The notes: generated by a model from the letters alone, not told the origin. A DNA stretch of 64,000 bases from Lichenicola sp964247735 (GCA_964247735.1 CAXTVS010000001.1:124001-188000), one strand, 5' to 3'. Numbered from the stretch's first letter, positions 17,801-25,884 are shown. Numbers and translations are program-made.

Positions 17801-18273
17801 CGGTGCACCGCCGGGTTCCAGTTCATGCGCCGGGACATGAACACGATGTTCTTCGAGTCCGGGGTCCAGGTGACCACCATGTTGTCCGGGCCCCAGCGGG
17901 TCGGCGCGCGGGCCACCACGTCGGAATGGAAGGTGAGGCGACGCGCCTCGCCGCCTCCGGCCGGGATCACGTAGACGTCCTGGTTGCCCTGCGTGGTGGC
18001 GGTGTAGGCGATCCACTTCCCGTCCGGCGAGTAGCGCGGCATCACGTCCTGGCCGGGATCCGCGGTCAGGCGCAGCGCGGTGCCGCCTGCGCGCGGCACC
18101 GTCCACAGGTTGCCGTGCGCCACGAACACGATCCGGTCGCCATGCGCGTTCGGGAACCGCATCAGCGTCGGCGCCGCCGCCTGCGCGGCGCCGGGGGCAA
18201 GCAGGCCCGACAGCGCGGTCGCGGCAAGCAGGGCGGCCGCCAGCGCAGTGCGGGACCAGGTCGTTTCGGCCAT
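14863..18273 (-). CDS. Tricorn-type S41 protease, exported
   Basis: 1136 residues, the usual Tricorn length. An N-terminal signal peptide (ALAAALLAATALSGLLAPGAAQA) is followed by two beta-propellers built from repeats such as YSPDGKWIAYTATT, WSPDGRTIAYTTDG and FSPDGKYLLFVSNR. Then come a C1 domain, a PDZ domain (around GVHEGDYLLAVEGQEL) and the C2 catalytic domain with LIVDDRWNNGGFIDQ and NHYSASDGDIFPY, where Ser1014 is the probable nucleophile. Archaeal Tricorn trims proteasome products; bacterial exported homologues are thought to degrade peptides in the envelope. A poorly conserved Pro/Ala linker (around 560-600) separates the propellers from C1. It is upstream of and in line with the GT41 gene. 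Confidence 0.92.
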   Translation of the reverse strand: MAETTWSRTALAAALLAATALSGLLAPGAAQAAAPTLMRFPNAHGDRIVFVAHGNLWTVPRAGGTALRLTADPGQDVMPRYSPDGKWIAYTATTQGNQDVYVIPAGGGEARRLTFHSDVVARAPTRWGPDNMVVTWTPDSKNIVFMSRRMNWNPAVHRLFQVPVAGGLPTPLPLDRGGLLTFGPNDHTIAYTRIFRDFRTWKRYDGGRAEDVYTYDFATRALTRITDWKGTDTAPMWVGRRIYFLSDRDGHRRANIWVYDLDSHQFRQVTHFTDYDVDFPSYGVGDGGTAGGTITFGQGGHLWAISLPDETPHQVDADVPDDGTRTTTRWAKAAGMIRATDTAQRVDYALSPNGGRTAFSARGDIVTVPAEHGAIRNLTRTGSADEDHPSWSPDGRTIAYTTDGSGEQEVAIRPALGGPETLLTHFPTGFYYTPVWSPDGRTLAVPDGNHNLWLVTTDGAEPRQVAQDREREIHDPAFSPDGKWLAYSTVRNHQQREIHLYEIAGSRDTMVSLPTASDSDPVFSPDGKYLLFVSNRHELPTFSDSEFNIATLKSSGLYMATLAAATPSPFAPQSDEGTPAPKPAQPAQAALPGHDAHGPDAAPPASGVSAPIHVDLDGLMQRAVPVPVPPADIDAVDMRGGRIFYQTESPSLIEGNLPGEQPALHVFDMGARKDEVVVEGNDDYALSADGSRVLYRLGHAWHVADAKPGHGNDHVLKLDDLRVRVEPRQEWAEMFENAWRLERDLFFSSAMNGDNWRAVHDSYARLLPLLGSREDLTYLIGEMQGELGNSHTYVTTGGDEDRTEPVTTPLLGVDYALDAASGRYRFARIYPGDNSRADYRSPLAEPGVGVHEGDYLLAVEGQELKAPTNPYSLFVGLSGPVTLTVSSQATGGRRDVTVQPLANELHVREQYWIDHNRDKVDRLSGGRIGYVYLSDMESLGMEQFIRQFYAQLDKQALIVDDRWNNGGFIDQIVLERLRRVLVGMGTNRERSAEETPQELLDGPKVVLMNHYSASDGDIFPYYFRKYGLGKLIGTRTWGGVRGIRGNWTLLDGGSITVPEHSLYGTDGKWVIENHGVDPDIEVEDVPGEFLSDHDIQLETGVKTLLDQLARTPHTVAPPPPLLPAYPPEGDVPPASH

Positions 18274-18717
18274 GCGGTCGGATCTCCTTCGGCGGGACAG
18301 GAAGGGAGCCCGTGTTCCTACAGGCGGTCAAGGGAGCGGGACGGCGCGAATCCAGGACGTCCCGCCGGAGCCCGATCCACGGGCGCACGATGCCGTCCCC
18401 AGGTGTCAGGACAATCGTGGAGCGCCGCCCCGTTGCGGATCGGCGGAGGGCGGATGTTGCCTTCATCAAGCAGCGCGAGGGAACGTTCCATCCCCGACGA
18501 TATCGGGCCCAGGCGCAGAACGGTAAGAAACATGGTCTTGCTGAGACAAACGATGGATCAGATCCTTCGACTCTACCAAGCTTCTACGCAGCTGCCATAA
18601 GGCAGACACGGCGTCTGGCGAGAGGTCGTGTAGCTGGCTTGGAGTGGCAGTCCACAGGCTGCTCCCGGTCGGCATCTGGCGTGTATTAGATAAGCCATGA
18701 GTGGATGGAGCGGGCCG
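18274..18717. other. intergenic region between divergent protease and hydrolase genes
   Basis: 444 bp without a convincing gene. It must contain the start signals of the Tricorn-like gene (minus strand) and of the alpha/beta hydrolase (plus strand). G+C falls towards 18500-18700. A weak dyad (GGGACG-N14-CGTCCC near 18337) is visible. I see no RNA gene or clear promoter consensus. Confidence 0.4.
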
Positions 18718-19767
18718 ATGAGTATCGCCGGCATCAAAGTCTGGCCCTTGGGATCCTTGATCCGTTGCTCTGCACTTCTTTTCGGCGTGCTCGATTCAAG
18801 TCCAGCTCGGGCGGTCGTGCCGTCCAAGACATATGCTCAGTCACAGCAGCTTGTTGATGTAGGAAATGGGCGCCGGATCAACCTGTTCTGTCTCGGGACA
18901 GGCGAGCCGGTCGTCCTCCTCGATGCCGGCTTCGGATCGACCACCATGGCATGGCGGAACGTCCAGGACTCGATTGCGAAGTTCAGCCGGGCCTGCTCCT
19001 ATGACCGCGCAGGCTACGGGTTCAGCGACCCGGCGACGCGGCCATCCGACGCACGGAACACGGTCGAGGATCTCCACGCCCTTGTTGCGGGTGGGAACCT
19101 GCACAAGCCGCTGATCCTGGTCGGTCATTCGCAAGGAGGGCTGTACGATCTTCTCTACGCCGTGACGTATCCCAGGGATCTGGCTGGCCTGGTCCTGGTA
19201 GATCCACATTTCGCGCAGTTCGATCGACAGCTACATGGCCGGCAGTCAGCCACGGACGCAGCGAAACAGCAGGACGCTGCGAAAGGGGAAATCGCGCTAC
19301 TCGAGCAATGTGTCGCGCAGGCGAAAACGGGAGATCTGTTGAAGAGCTCGATGCAGAAGTCGTCGTGCTTGGTCGCCGATGGCAATCTCGATCCCGTCTT
19401 GACACAGGAGTGGCACCGTCAGGCTGCCGGCATAGCCTACGAGGCGGCCAACCTTTCGGAGGCGCAAAGCACCGCCCCGAAAGATCCTGACGGGTCGAGC
19501 CTCGATGACGACGAAGTCCCCGCAAACCTTGCCGCCATGCACGATGTGCCAGTCAAGGTTCTGGTTGAGGATCCCGACCACCCGTTCCCTGGCACGACGC
19601 CCCCAATGATGGCGACGATGATGAACCTTGAACGGCAGGATGCGATTGATCTGGCCGCTCGGTCCATCCGTGGATCGGTGTCCCGAGTACCGCATGCTGG
19701 TCATGACATCCAGGATGACGACCCATCTGCTGTCATCGACGCAGTGATGTCGTTATCGAAACGATGA
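18718..19767 (+). CDS. secreted alpha/beta-fold hydrolase
   Basis: 349 residues from the ATG at 18718, which has GGAG 7 bases upstream; an earlier ATG at 18697 lacks such a site. The signal peptide runs to about SSPARA. The mature part has the hydrolase core NGRRINLFCLGTGEPVVLLD, CSYDRAGYGFSDP, nucleophile elbow GHSQGG (Ser138) and the C-terminal His in VPHAGHD. Substrate unknown; esterase or lipase-like activity is likely. It shares a diagnostic run (NLFC, G-GEPVV/GKPVV, CSYDRAG-GFSDP) with the hydrolase at 50263-51345, so the two are paralogues. G+C is lower than the surrounding genes. Confidence 0.85.
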   Translation: MSIAGIKVWPLGSLIRCSALLFGVLDSSPARAVVPSKTYAQSQQLVDVGNGRRINLFCLGTGEPVVLLDAGFGSTTMAWRNVQDSIAKFSRACSYDRAGYGFSDPATRPSDARNTVEDLHALVAGGNLHKPLILVGHSQGGLYDLLYAVTYPRDLAGLVLVDPHFAQFDRQLHGRQSATDAAKQQDAAKGEIALLEQCVAQAKTGDLLKSSMQKSSCLVADGNLDPVLTQEWHRQAAGIAYEAANLSEAQSTAPKDPDGSSLDDDEVPANLAAMHDVPVKVLVEDPDHPFPGTTPPMMATMMNLERQDAIDLAARSIRGSVSRVPHAGHDIQDDDPSAVIDAVMSLSKR

Positions 19768-19887
19768 TCATCTTTTCGGGGTAGTTCCGGGATGAGCTCG
19801 ACACGGACTTTCCCAACCCTCATTACGAAGTGCCACGGTTGTCGATAGGCCGGTCGCATCTCGCCAGGCCCAGGCCGCGATGCCGTG

Positions 19888-20454
19888 TCAAAGATCCCGC
19901 GCGACCGCCGCGGCGAGCGCCTGAAGGAGTTCGCTCATCGCCGCCACCTCGGCCGGATCACCAGCCGGAACCCCGGTCGCGACGAGATGGACCCTGCGCT
20001 GCGACAGCACGACCGGCGGCGGGACCCGCTCGACCGTCCAGTCCGCGTCCAGGGTCAGGGTGCCGGACGCATCCAGGTCGAAGGCGGTGACGGTCAGGCT
20101 GACGCGCCGGAACCCGCTGCCAAGCGGCGACCGCGTGACCACCGCCGCCTGCGGCAGCCTCGCCTGCAGGTCGGCGGCCAGGGCCAGGCGGATGCCGACC
20201 GACAGCCGGTCGCCCCAGCGGCCGTTCCGGCTCGCCACCAGTTCGGACGGCCCGACGCGACGCAGGATCTGGCTGGTGTCCAGGTGGTCCGGCAGCAGCA
20301 CCGGGCGCAGCTCGATCACCTGCGCCGGCAGCGTCTCGACGGAGCCGGCGGCGGCGGCCGGCGGCGGCGTCGCCAGCACGTAGCTGTGCAACGCCGGCGC
20401 AGCACAGCCGCCGAGAACGACGACCGCCACGACCCCCGGCATCGACCGCCTCAC
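19888..20454 (-). CDS. PqiC-type ABC transport auxiliary lipoprotein
   Basis: 188 residues. The lipobox VVVLGGCAAP marks an outer-membrane-directed lipoprotein. SYVLATPP, VIELRPVLLPDHLDTSQILR and SRNGRWGDRLSVGIRLALAADL match the ABC-type transport auxiliary (PqiC/DUF330) family. It is the last gene of the mla-like operon, and its start overlaps the MCE gene's stop by four bases (ATGA-type coupling). In related systems the lipoprotein docks the MCE tunnel to the outer membrane. Confidence is high for the family, moderate for the role. Confidence 0.88.
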   Translation of the reverse strand: MRRSMPGVVAVVVLGGCAAPALHSYVLATPPPAAAAGSVETLPAQVIELRPVLLPDHLDTSQILRRVGPSELVASRNGRWGDRLSVGIRLALAADLQARLPQAAVVTRSPLGSGFRRVSLTVTAFDLDASGTLTLDADWTVERVPPPVVLSQRRVHLVATGVPAGDPAEVAAMSELLQALAAAVARDL

Positions 20455-21431
20455 TGCGCGCGGCCCCGCAGCACCAGGGACGGGTCCGCCTCGACGTCGT
20501 GGGCGATGCCGCGCAGGCTGTCCGCGGCGGCGGCGAGGTCGCGCAGGCTGCTCTCCAGGTTCAGCCGGTCCTCCGACCGGTCGGAGGTGAGCGCGTCGAG
20601 GGTGGCGGACACGCGCCGGGCGTTGTCGGCGGCCTGGTTGGCGGTGGCGAGCAGCCGCTTCACCTCCGGCCCGCGCGCATCGACCACCTTCTGCAACGAC
20701 GCCGACAGCGCGTCGTAGTGCCCGATCACGCGCAGCGCCTCCGTGCGCACGGTTTCCATCGACTGCTTGAGGATCGGCCCGGTGTCGTGCAGCCCGTCCG
20801 CGGTGACCTGCAGGCTGGCGATCAGCGGCGGCAGGCTGCGGTCCAGCGTGTCGGCCAGGTGCTCCACCGTGTGCAGGGTGCGCTGCGTGTCGCCGGCCAG
20901 GTCGCGCAGGGGCAGGTGGGTGACCTCGTCCCGAAGCCGCTCGAAGTCGGACCGCGCCGACGGGATCTCGACCAGGTCGCCGGACAGGCTGCCGGGCAGC
21001 CCGGAGAACGCCGCACCCGAGCCCGGCCTGAGGTCCAGCTCGACCGCCATCTGCCCGGTCACGAAGCTCTGCAGCGACAGCTCGCCGCGCAGGCCGGCCG
21101 CCACCAGCCGCTGCAGGCCGATGCGCCGCGAGCCCGCCTTCGGCCCGTCCAGCTGCAGCCGGTCCGGATCGAGCTGCAGCACCACCGGGATGCGCGCGCG
21201 CAGGCTGTCCGGGTCCACGTGCAGCGACACCGTCTCGACCGCGCCGACGCGCAGGCCGCGGAACGTCACCGGCGCCCCGGGCACCAGGCCCGCGACGTCG
21301 CCGGGGAAGTAGATCACCGCCCGGTCGACCGGGCTCAGCAGGTGCAGGCGCCCGAACGCCAGCACCGTTCCCAGCGCAAGCCCGAGCCCCACCAGCACGA
21401 ACAGCCCGACCGCCGTCTCCCTAGCCGCCAT
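20451..21431 (-). CDS. mlaD: MCE-domain lipid-transport protein (MlaD-like)
   Basis: About 326 residues from the ATG at 21431, chosen because GGGAGGG lies just upstream; an ATG at 21446 overlaps that site. One N-terminal TM segment (VGLFVLVGLGLALGTVLAF) is followed by one MCE domain (YFPGDVAGLVPGAPVTFRGL, RVGAVETV, LVAAGLRGEL) and a long helical tail of about 200 residues that probably forms a needle-like barrel. It binds and passes phospholipid between membranes. Its start overlaps the end of the ATPase gene by 11 bases, so it is co-translated with mlaF. Confidence 0.92.
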   Translation of the reverse strand: MAARETAVGLFVLVGLGLALGTVLAFGRLHLLSPVDRAVIYFPGDVAGLVPGAPVTFRGLRVGAVETVSLHVDPDSLRARIPVVLQLDPDRLQLDGPKAGSRRIGLQRLVAAGLRGELSLQSFVTGQMAVELDLRPGSGAAFSGLPGSLSGDLVEIPSARSDFERLRDEVTHLPLRDLAGDTQRTLHTVEHLADTLDRSLPPLIASLQVTADGLHDTGPILKQSMETVRTEALRVIGHYDALSASLQKVVDARGPEVKRLLATANQAADNARRVSATLDALTSDRSEDRLNLESSLRDLAAAADSLRGIAHDVEADPSLVLRGRAQ

Positions 21432-22197
21432 CCCGCCCTCCCGCATCGGTCCGCTCGCGGTGCATGAACGCCCGCACCGTCGGATCGGTGCTCCCGTCGC
21501 GCAGGGCGGCCGGCGCCCCGGTGGCGATCACGGTGCGCGTGTCGGCGTCGAGGAAGGCGCCGTCGTCGGCGATCGCGAACAGGCTCGGCAGCTCGTGGCT
21601 GACCAGCACGATGGTGGTGCCGAGCCCCTCCCGCAGCTCCAGGATCAGGTCGTCCAGCCGTCGCGAGGTGACCGGGTCCAGCCCGGCGGACGGCTCGTCG
21701 AAGAACAGCACGTCCGGGTCCAGCGCCAGCGCCCGGGCGATGCCGGCGCGCTTGCGCATGCCGCCGCTGAGCTCGGACGGCATCCGCTCGGCCGCGTCCT
21801 CCAGCCCCACCAGGGCCAGCTTGAAGCGCACCAGGTCGGCGATGGCGGCGGCCCGCTTCCTGGTGAACAGCCTGAGCGGCAGGGCGACGTTCTGCGCCAC
21901 CGTCAGCGAGCTCCACAGCGCCCCGCTCTGGAACAGCACGCCGAAGCGCCGGTTGAGCGCGGTGCGCTGCGCGGCCGACGCCGGCCAGTACGCCTCCCCG
22001 TCCACCCGCACGGTGCCGGCGTCCGGCCGGAGCAGGCCGACCAGCCCCTTCAGCACCGTGCTCTTGCCGCTGCCGCTGCCGCCCATCAGGGCGAAGATCG
22101 AGCCGCTGCGGATCCGCAGGCTCACGTCCCGCTGCACCACCCCGCCGCCGTAGCCGAGCACGAGGCCGTTGGCCTCGATCTTGATGGCATCGCTCAC
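21421..22197 (-). CDS. mlaF: lipid-transport ABC ATPase (MlaF-like)
   Basis: ATPase of 258 residues. Walker A GGSGSGKST, signature LSGGMRKRAGIARAL and Walker B VLFFDEPSAGLDP followed by VLVSHEL are clear; the GGMRKR signature with FDEPSAGLDP is characteristic of MlaF. The start is GTG 22197 (VSDAIKIEANGL), 41 bases after the mlaE stop. The gap is filled by a 15-bp tandem repeat that remains open in the mlaF frame, so a longer product with VGGRA repeats cannot be excluded, although no ATG/GTG/TTG is seen in it. Confidence 0.93.
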   Translation of the reverse strand: MSDAIKIEANGLVLGYGGGVVQRDVSLRIRSGSIFALMGGSGSGKSTVLKGLVGLLRPDAGTVRVDGEAYWPASAAQRTALNRRFGVLFQSGALWSSLTVAQNVALPLRLFTRKRAAAIADLVRFKLALVGLEDAAERMPSELSGGMRKRAGIARALALDPDVLFFDEPSAGLDPVTSRRLDDLILELREGLGTTIVLVSHELPSLFAIADDGAFLDADTRTVIATGAPAALRDGSTDPTVRAFMHRERTDAGGRDGG

Positions 22198-22248
22198 AGC
22201 CCGCCCGCCTACAGCCCGCCCGCCTACAGCCCGCCCGCCTACAGCCCG
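22196..22248. repeat. 15-bp tandem repeat spanning the mlaE stop and mlaF start
   Basis: The unit ACAGCCCGCCCGCCT occurs three times exactly (22196-22210, 22211-22225, 22226-22240) with a partial fourth copy to 22248. On the coding (minus) strand each copy contains CTG TAG, so the mlaE stop is present three times and the purine-rich GGCGGGCGGG preceding the mlaF start is repeated. Copy number therefore sets the mlaE-mlaF spacing. Confidence 0.9.
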
Positions 22249-23489
22249 AACGCGTCCGCAAGCACGGCGAACGCGGCGTCCACGGCGATGATGCCGACGA
22301 TGCCCGCCACCACCGCCCGGGTCGCCGCCTCGCCGACCGCGGCGGCGCTGCGCCCGGCGCGGAGCCCGATGTGGCACGACAGGAGCCCGATCAGCAGCGC
22401 GAACGCGGCACTCTTGACCGCGCCGAACGCGAACTGGTCCAGCGGCACCACCCGCGCGAGGGCGGACGCGAACTCCCCCGGCGAGATGCCGAGCAGGCCG
22501 ACCGCCACCAGCCCGCCGCCGACCATGCCGATCAGGCAGGCGTAGAGGTAGAGCAGCGGCATGGTCAGCACCAGCGACAGCGTCATCGGCAGCACCAGGG
22601 TGACGCGCTCGCTGATGCCCAGCACGCGCAGCGCGTCGATCTCCTCGTTGCCCTGCATGGTGGCGAGCCGCGCGGCGTTGGCGCCGCCGGTGCGGCCGGC
22701 CAGCACGATCGCGGTCATCACCGCGGCCAGCTCGCGCACCAGGCTCAGGCCCACCAGCTCGCTGACGAAGCTCTGCGCACCGAAGCGGCGCAGCTGCGAC
22801 GCGCCGATGAAGGCCAGGATCGCCCCCATCAGCAGGTTCACCACGCCGACGATCGGCAGCGCCGACGGCCCCGCCCCCCGCACGGCGTCCAGCAGGTCGC
22901 CGCCCTGCATCCGTGCGCCCTGCGCTCCCGGCTGCCGGCCGTGCGGCAGCAGGCCGCCCCAGAGACCGCGGACCAGGCTGCCCCCCAGCTCCGTCACCGC
23001 GCCGACCGCGGCCAGCGACGACAGCGTGGCGTGCCCGAGCGCCGCCAGCGGGTTCCACCGGCGCGGCCGGGGCAGGGGCGGCGTGGCCCCGTTCGCCGCC
23101 AGCGCCAGCAGACGGCGCATCGGGGAGGGGAGCCCGTCCTCGTCCAGGGTCCGGCCGTCGGCCAGCAGCCGCCGGCGCAGCTGCCACAAGGTGGCGATCA
23201 GCAGGCTGTCCCAGCTCCCGAGCGTGCCCGCGTCGATCCGGACCAGGGGGCTCCTGCCGATCGCGGCCGCGATCGCGGTCGCCTGCGCCGTCGGCACCAG
23301 CCCGTCGCGGCCGCGCCAGTCGCCGTCCAGCACCAGCACGGCCGCGTCGCCCTGCCGCTCGACCCGCCACGGCCGGTCATGGCGTTTCGGCAGTGCCCCG
23401 CGCCTCAGCGGGCGCCGTGCCGCGTCGGCCGCCGCCGTGTGGCGTGGCCGCCGGCGGAAGCCGGGGAGGAACAGGGCATGCGGCGGCAT
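22239..23489 (-). CDS. mlaE: lipid-transport ABC permease with N-terminal STAS-like domain (MlaE-like)
   Basis: 416 residues. Residues about 30-120 (RPWRVERQGDAAVLVLDGDW, TLGSWDSLLIATLWQLRRRL) form a STAS-like domain, equivalent to the separate MlaB protein of E. coli. The permease follows with GPSALPIVGVVNLLMGAILA, MTAIVLAGRTGGANAARLAT, and MQGNEEIDALRVLGISERVT, the cytoplasmic coupling motif of MlaE. The start MPPHALFL is preceded by GGAAAGG. It is the first gene of the mlaEFD-lipoprotein operon and diverges from the Rieske/FAD gene over 120 bp. The system most likely moves phospholipid between inner and outer membrane. Confidence 0.9.
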   Translation of the reverse strand: MPPHALFLPGFRRRPRHTAAADAARRPLRRGALPKRHDRPWRVERQGDAAVLVLDGDWRGRDGLVPTAQATAIAAAIGRSPLVRIDAGTLGSWDSLLIATLWQLRRRLLADGRTLDEDGLPSPMRRLLALAANGATPPLPRPRRWNPLAALGHATLSSLAAVGAVTELGGSLVRGLWGGLLPHGRQPGAQGARMQGGDLLDAVRGAGPSALPIVGVVNLLMGAILAFIGASQLRRFGAQSFVSELVGLSLVRELAAVMTAIVLAGRTGGANAARLATMQGNEEIDALRVLGISERVTLVLPMTLSLVLTMPLLYLYACLIGMVGGGLVAVGLLGISPGEFASALARVVPLDQFAFGAVKSAAFALLIGLLSCHIGLRAGRSAAAVGEAATRAVVAGIVGIIAVDAAFAVLADAFGL

Positions 23490-23609
23490 CCTTTCCGGAA
23501 GGCACGACACGATAAGCCAGGGCGGCGCGATTCGTCGCCCCGGCCTTCCCGCTCCCGATCCGAAGCGGCGCCGTCGCGTTGGCTGTCCGGCATACAGGAG
23601 GCGGAGCGC

Positions 23610-25094
23610 ATGCGGCAGGTCACCACCCTCGGGGCCCTTCCCGACAACACGCCGCACGCCGTGGAGGTGGACGGTGTCCGGATCCTCCTGCTCCGCGACG
23701 GCGGGGAGGTGCGTGCCTTCTCGGCGACCTGCCCCCATGCCGGCGCCCCGCTGGAACAGGGCGCGGTCTGCGACGGCCGGCTGGTCTGCCCGTGGCACAA
23801 GGCGATGTTCGACGTCCGCGACGGCACCCTGCTGGAGCCGCCGGCGCTGCAGCCGCTGCGCCGCTACCCGGTGCGGGTCGAGGGCGACGCCGTGCTGGTG
23901 TCGTCGAGCCCGCTCGCGGTCGCTCCCCGGGCCACCGCGCCGGACCCGCGGGTCATGGTGGTCGTCGGCGCCGGTGCCGCCGGAGCGGCGGGTGCGGCTT
24001 CCCTGCGCGAGTTCGGCTTCACCGGGCGGCTGGTGGTGGTGGGCGACGAGCCGGGCGAGCCGTTCGACCGCACCGCGCTGAGCAAGTTCGTGCTGGAAGG
24101 CGGGATGAAGCCGGAAGAAGCGGCGCCGCTGTGGCCGGAGGGCTTCGTCGAACGGGAGCGGATCGAGCGGCTGCACGACGCCGTCACCGCGATCGATCCC
24201 GAGACGCGGACCCTGACCCTGGCGAGCGGCGGACACCTGTCCTACGACGCCGTGCTCCTGGCGCCGGGAAGCCTGCCGCGTCCGCTCGACGTGCCGGGCG
24301 GGAACGGTTGGAACGTCCGCCTGCTCCGCACCCGGGCGGACGCAACGGCGATCCTGGCCGGGTTGTCCGGCAGGTCTTCCGGCACCCCGCGCGTGGTGGT
24401 GGCGGGCGGCAGCTTCATCGGCCTGGAGGCCGCCTCCGCGCTGCGCCAGCAGGACGTGCCCGTGACGGTGGTCTCGCCGCAGGCGGTCCCGTTCGAGCCC
24501 GTGCTCGGCTGGCGGATCGCGGCGATGCTGCGCCGCCTGCACGAGGCGAACGGCGTGGTGTTCCGGGGCCGGGCGCGTGTCGCCGCGATCGAGCCGGGCC
24601 ACGTGCGGCTGCAGGACGGCGAGCGGATCCCGGCGGACCTGGTGCTGGCCGGGGTCGGGGTGCGTCCGGCGACGGAGTTCGCCGCCCGCCTCGGCCTGGC
24701 CGAGGATGGGGGTCTCGACACCGACGCGGGGATGCGGGTTGCCGACGGCATCTATGCCGCCGGCGACTCGGCACGGTTCCCGTTCGGCGATGGGCGGATC
24801 CGGGTCGAGCACTGGCGGGTGGCGCAGCAGCACGCGCGTGTGGCGGCGCGCAACATGCTGGGCGGCGATGCCCACTTCGAGCAGCCGCCGTTCTTCTGGA
24901 CCTACCATTACGGCAACCGGATCGAGGTGCACGGCCACGCCGCGTCGTTCGACCGCGTGGAGATCGAGGGCGACCTGGACGCGCAGGACTTCGTCGGCCG
25001 GATCATCCGCGACGACGCGCTGGTCGGCCTGGTGGGATGCAACCGCGACACCGAGCTGGCCGCACTGGCGCTGCGGGTGCCGGCCCATCCGTGA
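23610..25094 (+). CDS. Rieske-domain FAD/NAD(P) oxidoreductase (AIFM3-like)
   Basis: 494 residues from the ATG at 23610, with AGGAGG 8 bases upstream. N-terminal Rieske [2Fe-2S] domain (1-105) with CPHAG and CPWHK supplying the Cys-X-His and Cys-X2-His ligands. Then a two-dinucleotide-domain ferredoxin-reductase-like part: VVVGAGAAGAAGA (FAD), VVVAGGSFIGLEAASAL (NAD(P)H) and GIYAAGDSARFPFG (FAD flavin contact). Single-chain Rieske plus reductase proteins probably pass electrons from NAD(P)H to an unknown partner. Partner and substrate are unknown. It converges on the SDR gene, 25 bp away. Confidence 0.9.
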   Translation: MRQVTTLGALPDNTPHAVEVDGVRILLLRDGGEVRAFSATCPHAGAPLEQGAVCDGRLVCPWHKAMFDVRDGTLLEPPALQPLRRYPVRVEGDAVLVSSSPLAVAPRATAPDPRVMVVVGAGAAGAAGAASLREFGFTGRLVVVGDEPGEPFDRTALSKFVLEGGMKPEEAAPLWPEGFVERERIERLHDAVTAIDPETRTLTLASGGHLSYDAVLLAPGSLPRPLDVPGGNGWNVRLLRTRADATAILAGLSGRSSGTPRVVVAGGSFIGLEAASALRQQDVPVTVVSPQAVPFEPVLGWRIAAMLRRLHEANGVVFRGRARVAAIEPGHVRLQDGERIPADLVLAGVGVRPATEFAARLGLAEDGGLDTDAGMRVADGIYAAGDSARFPFGDGRIRVEHWRVAQQHARVAARNMLGGDAHFEQPPFFWTYHYGNRIEVHGHAASFDRVEIEGDLDAQDFVGRIIRDDALVGLVGCNRDTELAALALRVPAHP

Positions 25095-25119
25095 CCGCTT
25101 GCCCCCGGGCGCAGAGGCG

Positions 25120-25860
25120 TCAGCCCCGCCCGACCATGCGCTCCGCCAGGCCCGGTGCCAGGCGCAGCAGCAGCGGCAGCCAGCGGACCGCCCCGGGCAG
25201 CACCTCGTCGCGGCCGCGCGCGGCATCGCGCAGCACCTGCCGCACCAGCGCCTCCGGCGCCAGCTTGCGCCCCTGCCTGTGGCTGACCGCCGGCGTGTCG
25301 ACCAGCGGCGGCAGCACCTCGGTGACGCCGACCCGCGACGTCGCCAGCTGGCGGCGCAGTGCCTTGCAGAAGGCGTGCAGCCCGGCCTTCGACGCCGAAT
25401 ACACCGGCGCCGCGGTCCAGGGCGCCAGCCCGTAGCCGGAGCCGACCACGACGATCCGTGACGGTGCCGCGGCGAGCAGCCCCGGCATGGCCGACGCCAC
25501 CAGCTGGACCGCGCCGCCGAGATTGGTCTCGACCTCGTGGCCGGGCGCTGCCGAACCGATGGCAGGGTCGGCGAAGTCCAGGGTGCGCAGCATGCCGGCA
25601 TTGCTGACCAGCAGGTCGATCCGCGGCGACTCGTCCAGCACGGCGGCGACGAAGCCCCGTACCGCTTCGACGTCCGCCATGTCGCAGACCAGGCCGCGAA
25701 CGCCGGGATGATCCCGCTCCAGCCGTCGCAGCCGGTCGGGGTCCCGTCCGCAGGCGAACACCCGGTCGCCGCGCGCGTGGAGCGCGCCGACGAACGCGCG
25801 GCCGATGCCGGACGATCCGCCGCTGACCACGGCGACCGGTCGAGGGTGCGAGGCGTCCAT
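25120..25860 (-). CDS. short-chain dehydrogenase/reductase
   Basis: 246 residues. VSGGSSGIGRAF is the cofactor motif, DMADVEAV the second strand, VSNAGML the NAG motif and YSASKAGLHAF the YxxxK catalytic pair. Classical cytoplasmic SDR related to DltE/YqjQ-type reductases. The C terminus (LLLRLAPGLAERMVGRG) is hydrophobic and may attach to membrane, as in several such proteins. Substrate unknown. The first strand lacks the usual TG, reading SGGSSGIG, which is tolerated in the family. Confidence 0.9.
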   Translation of the reverse strand: MDASHPRPVAVVSGGSSGIGRAFVGALHARGDRVFACGRDPDRLRRLERDHPGVRGLVCDMADVEAVRGFVAAVLDESPRIDLLVSNAGMLRTLDFADPAIGSAAPGHEVETNLGGAVQLVASAMPGLLAAAPSRIVVVGSGYGLAPWTAAPVYSASKAGLHAFCKALRRQLATSRVGVTEVLPPLVDTPAVSHRQGRKLAPEALVRQVLRDAARGRDEVLPGAVRWLPLLLRLAPGLAERMVGRG

Positions 25861-25884
25861 TCCCGTTTTCCGGATCCGTCGGCT

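Noticed and set aside
14815..18600. 1261-codon open frame opposite the Tricorn-like gene
   Set aside because: Same reason: shadow of a well-supported protease gene; composition is biased and no motif is present.
22196..22248. CRISPR-like repeat
   Set aside because: 15-bp units are directly adjacent with no spacers.
22371..23609. Upstream extension of the Rieske/FAD gene
   Set aside because: It would lie antisense to mlaE; the ATG at 23610 has a good ribosome site and begins the Rieske domain.
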